Below are positions 6,025 through 6,414 of a stretch of DNA of 6,414 bases, piece after piece. Position 1 is the first letter of the stretch; each line of letters begins with the position of its first letter. A program made the position numbers and the translations under genes. Source of the stretch: Phycisphaerae bacterium (GTDB lineage: Bacteria > Planctomycetota > Phycisphaerae > UBA1845 > Fen-1342); NCBI GenBank assembly GCA_026984555.1, contig JALSRY010000788.1, positions 1 to 6,414 of the forward strand. Direction: 5' to 3'. The notes under the pieces were generated by a model. It was given only the letters and a program-made list of their open reading frames with translations. It was not told where the DNA came from and did not search any database.

Positions 6025-6408
6025 CACCGGATGGAAATCCGGTGCCACAGGATGTTGGGAGATCCACCGGATGCAATCGGTGCCATAGGGTATCGGGGGG
6101 GACCACCGGTTACAAACCGGTGCCACAGGATGCTGGGAGATCCACCGGTTACAAACCGGTGCCACAGGATGCTGGGAGATCCACCGGTTGCAATCCGGTG
6201 CCATAGGGTATCGGGGGGGACCACCGGTTACAAACCGGTGCCACAGGATGTTGGGAGATCCACCGGTTGCAAACCGGTGCCGCAGGATGCTGGGAGATCC
6301 ACCGGATGCAATCCGGTGCCACAGGATGCTGGGAGATCCACCGGATGCAATCCGGTGCCACAGGATGCTGGGAGATCCACCGGATGCAATCCGGTGCCAC
6401 AGGAGATC
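6025..6408. repeat. Tandem array of ten 39-bp hairpin units
   Basis: Ten copies of a stem-loop alternate with near-constant linkers. The commonest hairpin is CACCGGATGCAATCCGGTG: an 8-bp stem with a three-base loop. Hairpins lie at 6025-6044, 6065-6082, 6104-6122, 6143-6161, 6182-6200, 6222-6240, 6261-6279, 6300-6318, 6339-6357 and 6378-6396. Linker A (20 bases, CCACAGGATGCTGGGAGATC) follows most copies. Linker B (21 bases, starting CCATAGGG and containing seven G) follows copies 2 and 5. Copy 1 has a GGAA tetraloop, copy 2 lacks one C in the right arm, and copy 5 has one mismatch. The last linker is shortened by 8 bases and ends at 6408, close to the window edge. Stems alternate AT/AT with TT/AA next to the loop, keeping the pairing. 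Unit lengths of 39-40 bases break any reading frame, so the array is not coding. It begins 99 bp after the PLP-enzyme gene. Confidence 0.95.
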
Positions 6409-6414
6409 GAGTTC

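Noticed and set aside
4381..6204. Long minus-strand open frame of 607 codons covering the PLP-enzyme gene and part of the array
   Set aside because: It is antisense to a gene with clear conserved motifs. Its N-terminal repeats (VAPVCNRWISQHP type) are only the translation of the 39-bp array, and array units of 39-40 bases shift the frame. It has no recognisable domain.
6025..6408. CRISPR array
   Set aside because: The intervals between the palindromic units are nearly identical to one another, whereas CRISPR spacers are unique. The units are also short (19 bases) and no cas gene is present.

Overview
The window is GC-rich and compact and carries four protein-coding genes, one of them cut by the left edge, plus a tandem array of short hairpin repeats at the right edge. 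The best taxonomic guess is a planctomycete or a related PVC-type bacterium. The guess rests on a secreted enzyme ending in a dockerin-like Ca-binding repeat (DxDxDG twice, with LDDLA/LLxxYG helices), on high GC with GTG starts, and on a type of 490-residue PLP enzyme I associate with that group. It is an inference from style, not a database result.

Layout from left to right. Positions 1-83 (minus) hold the first 27 codons of an acetate kinase gene (ackA), recognised from its VLVINAGSSSIKF motif. Positions 84-250 are non-coding, with a GC-rich inverted repeat just after the next gene. Positions 251-2803 (minus) encode an 850-residue exported protein: signal peptide, beta-rich N-terminal region, a probable TIM-barrel glycosidase-like core, a C-terminal beta region and a dockerin-like tail. 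Positions 2804-3060 are non-coding, with an AT-rich island and a hairpin. Positions 3061-4314 (minus) encode threonine synthase (thrC) with its zinc ribbon. Positions 4315-4452 form a divergent promoter region in which plausible -10 boxes for the two directions overlap. Positions 4453-5925 (plus) encode a second, unrelated-pathway fold-type II PLP enzyme of unassigned reaction. Positions 5926-6024 are non-coding with inverted repeats. Positions 6025-6408 hold ten copies of a 39-bp hairpin unit.

Functionally, the two PLP enzymes share a promoter region and may both act on amino acids (threonine biosynthesis and a TrpB/CysK-like reaction). The exported protein probably handles extracellular or periplasmic carbohydrate, and acetate kinase belongs to fermentative or overflow carbon metabolism. 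The three minus-strand genes are separated by 167 and 257 bp, so they are more likely independent units than one operon.

I did not find a convincing new multi-gene system. The items most worth a second look are the hairpin array, in which one stem pair changes in a compensatory way between copies, the PLP enzyme with mixed TrpB-like and CysK-like signatures, and the dockerin-tailed enzyme.
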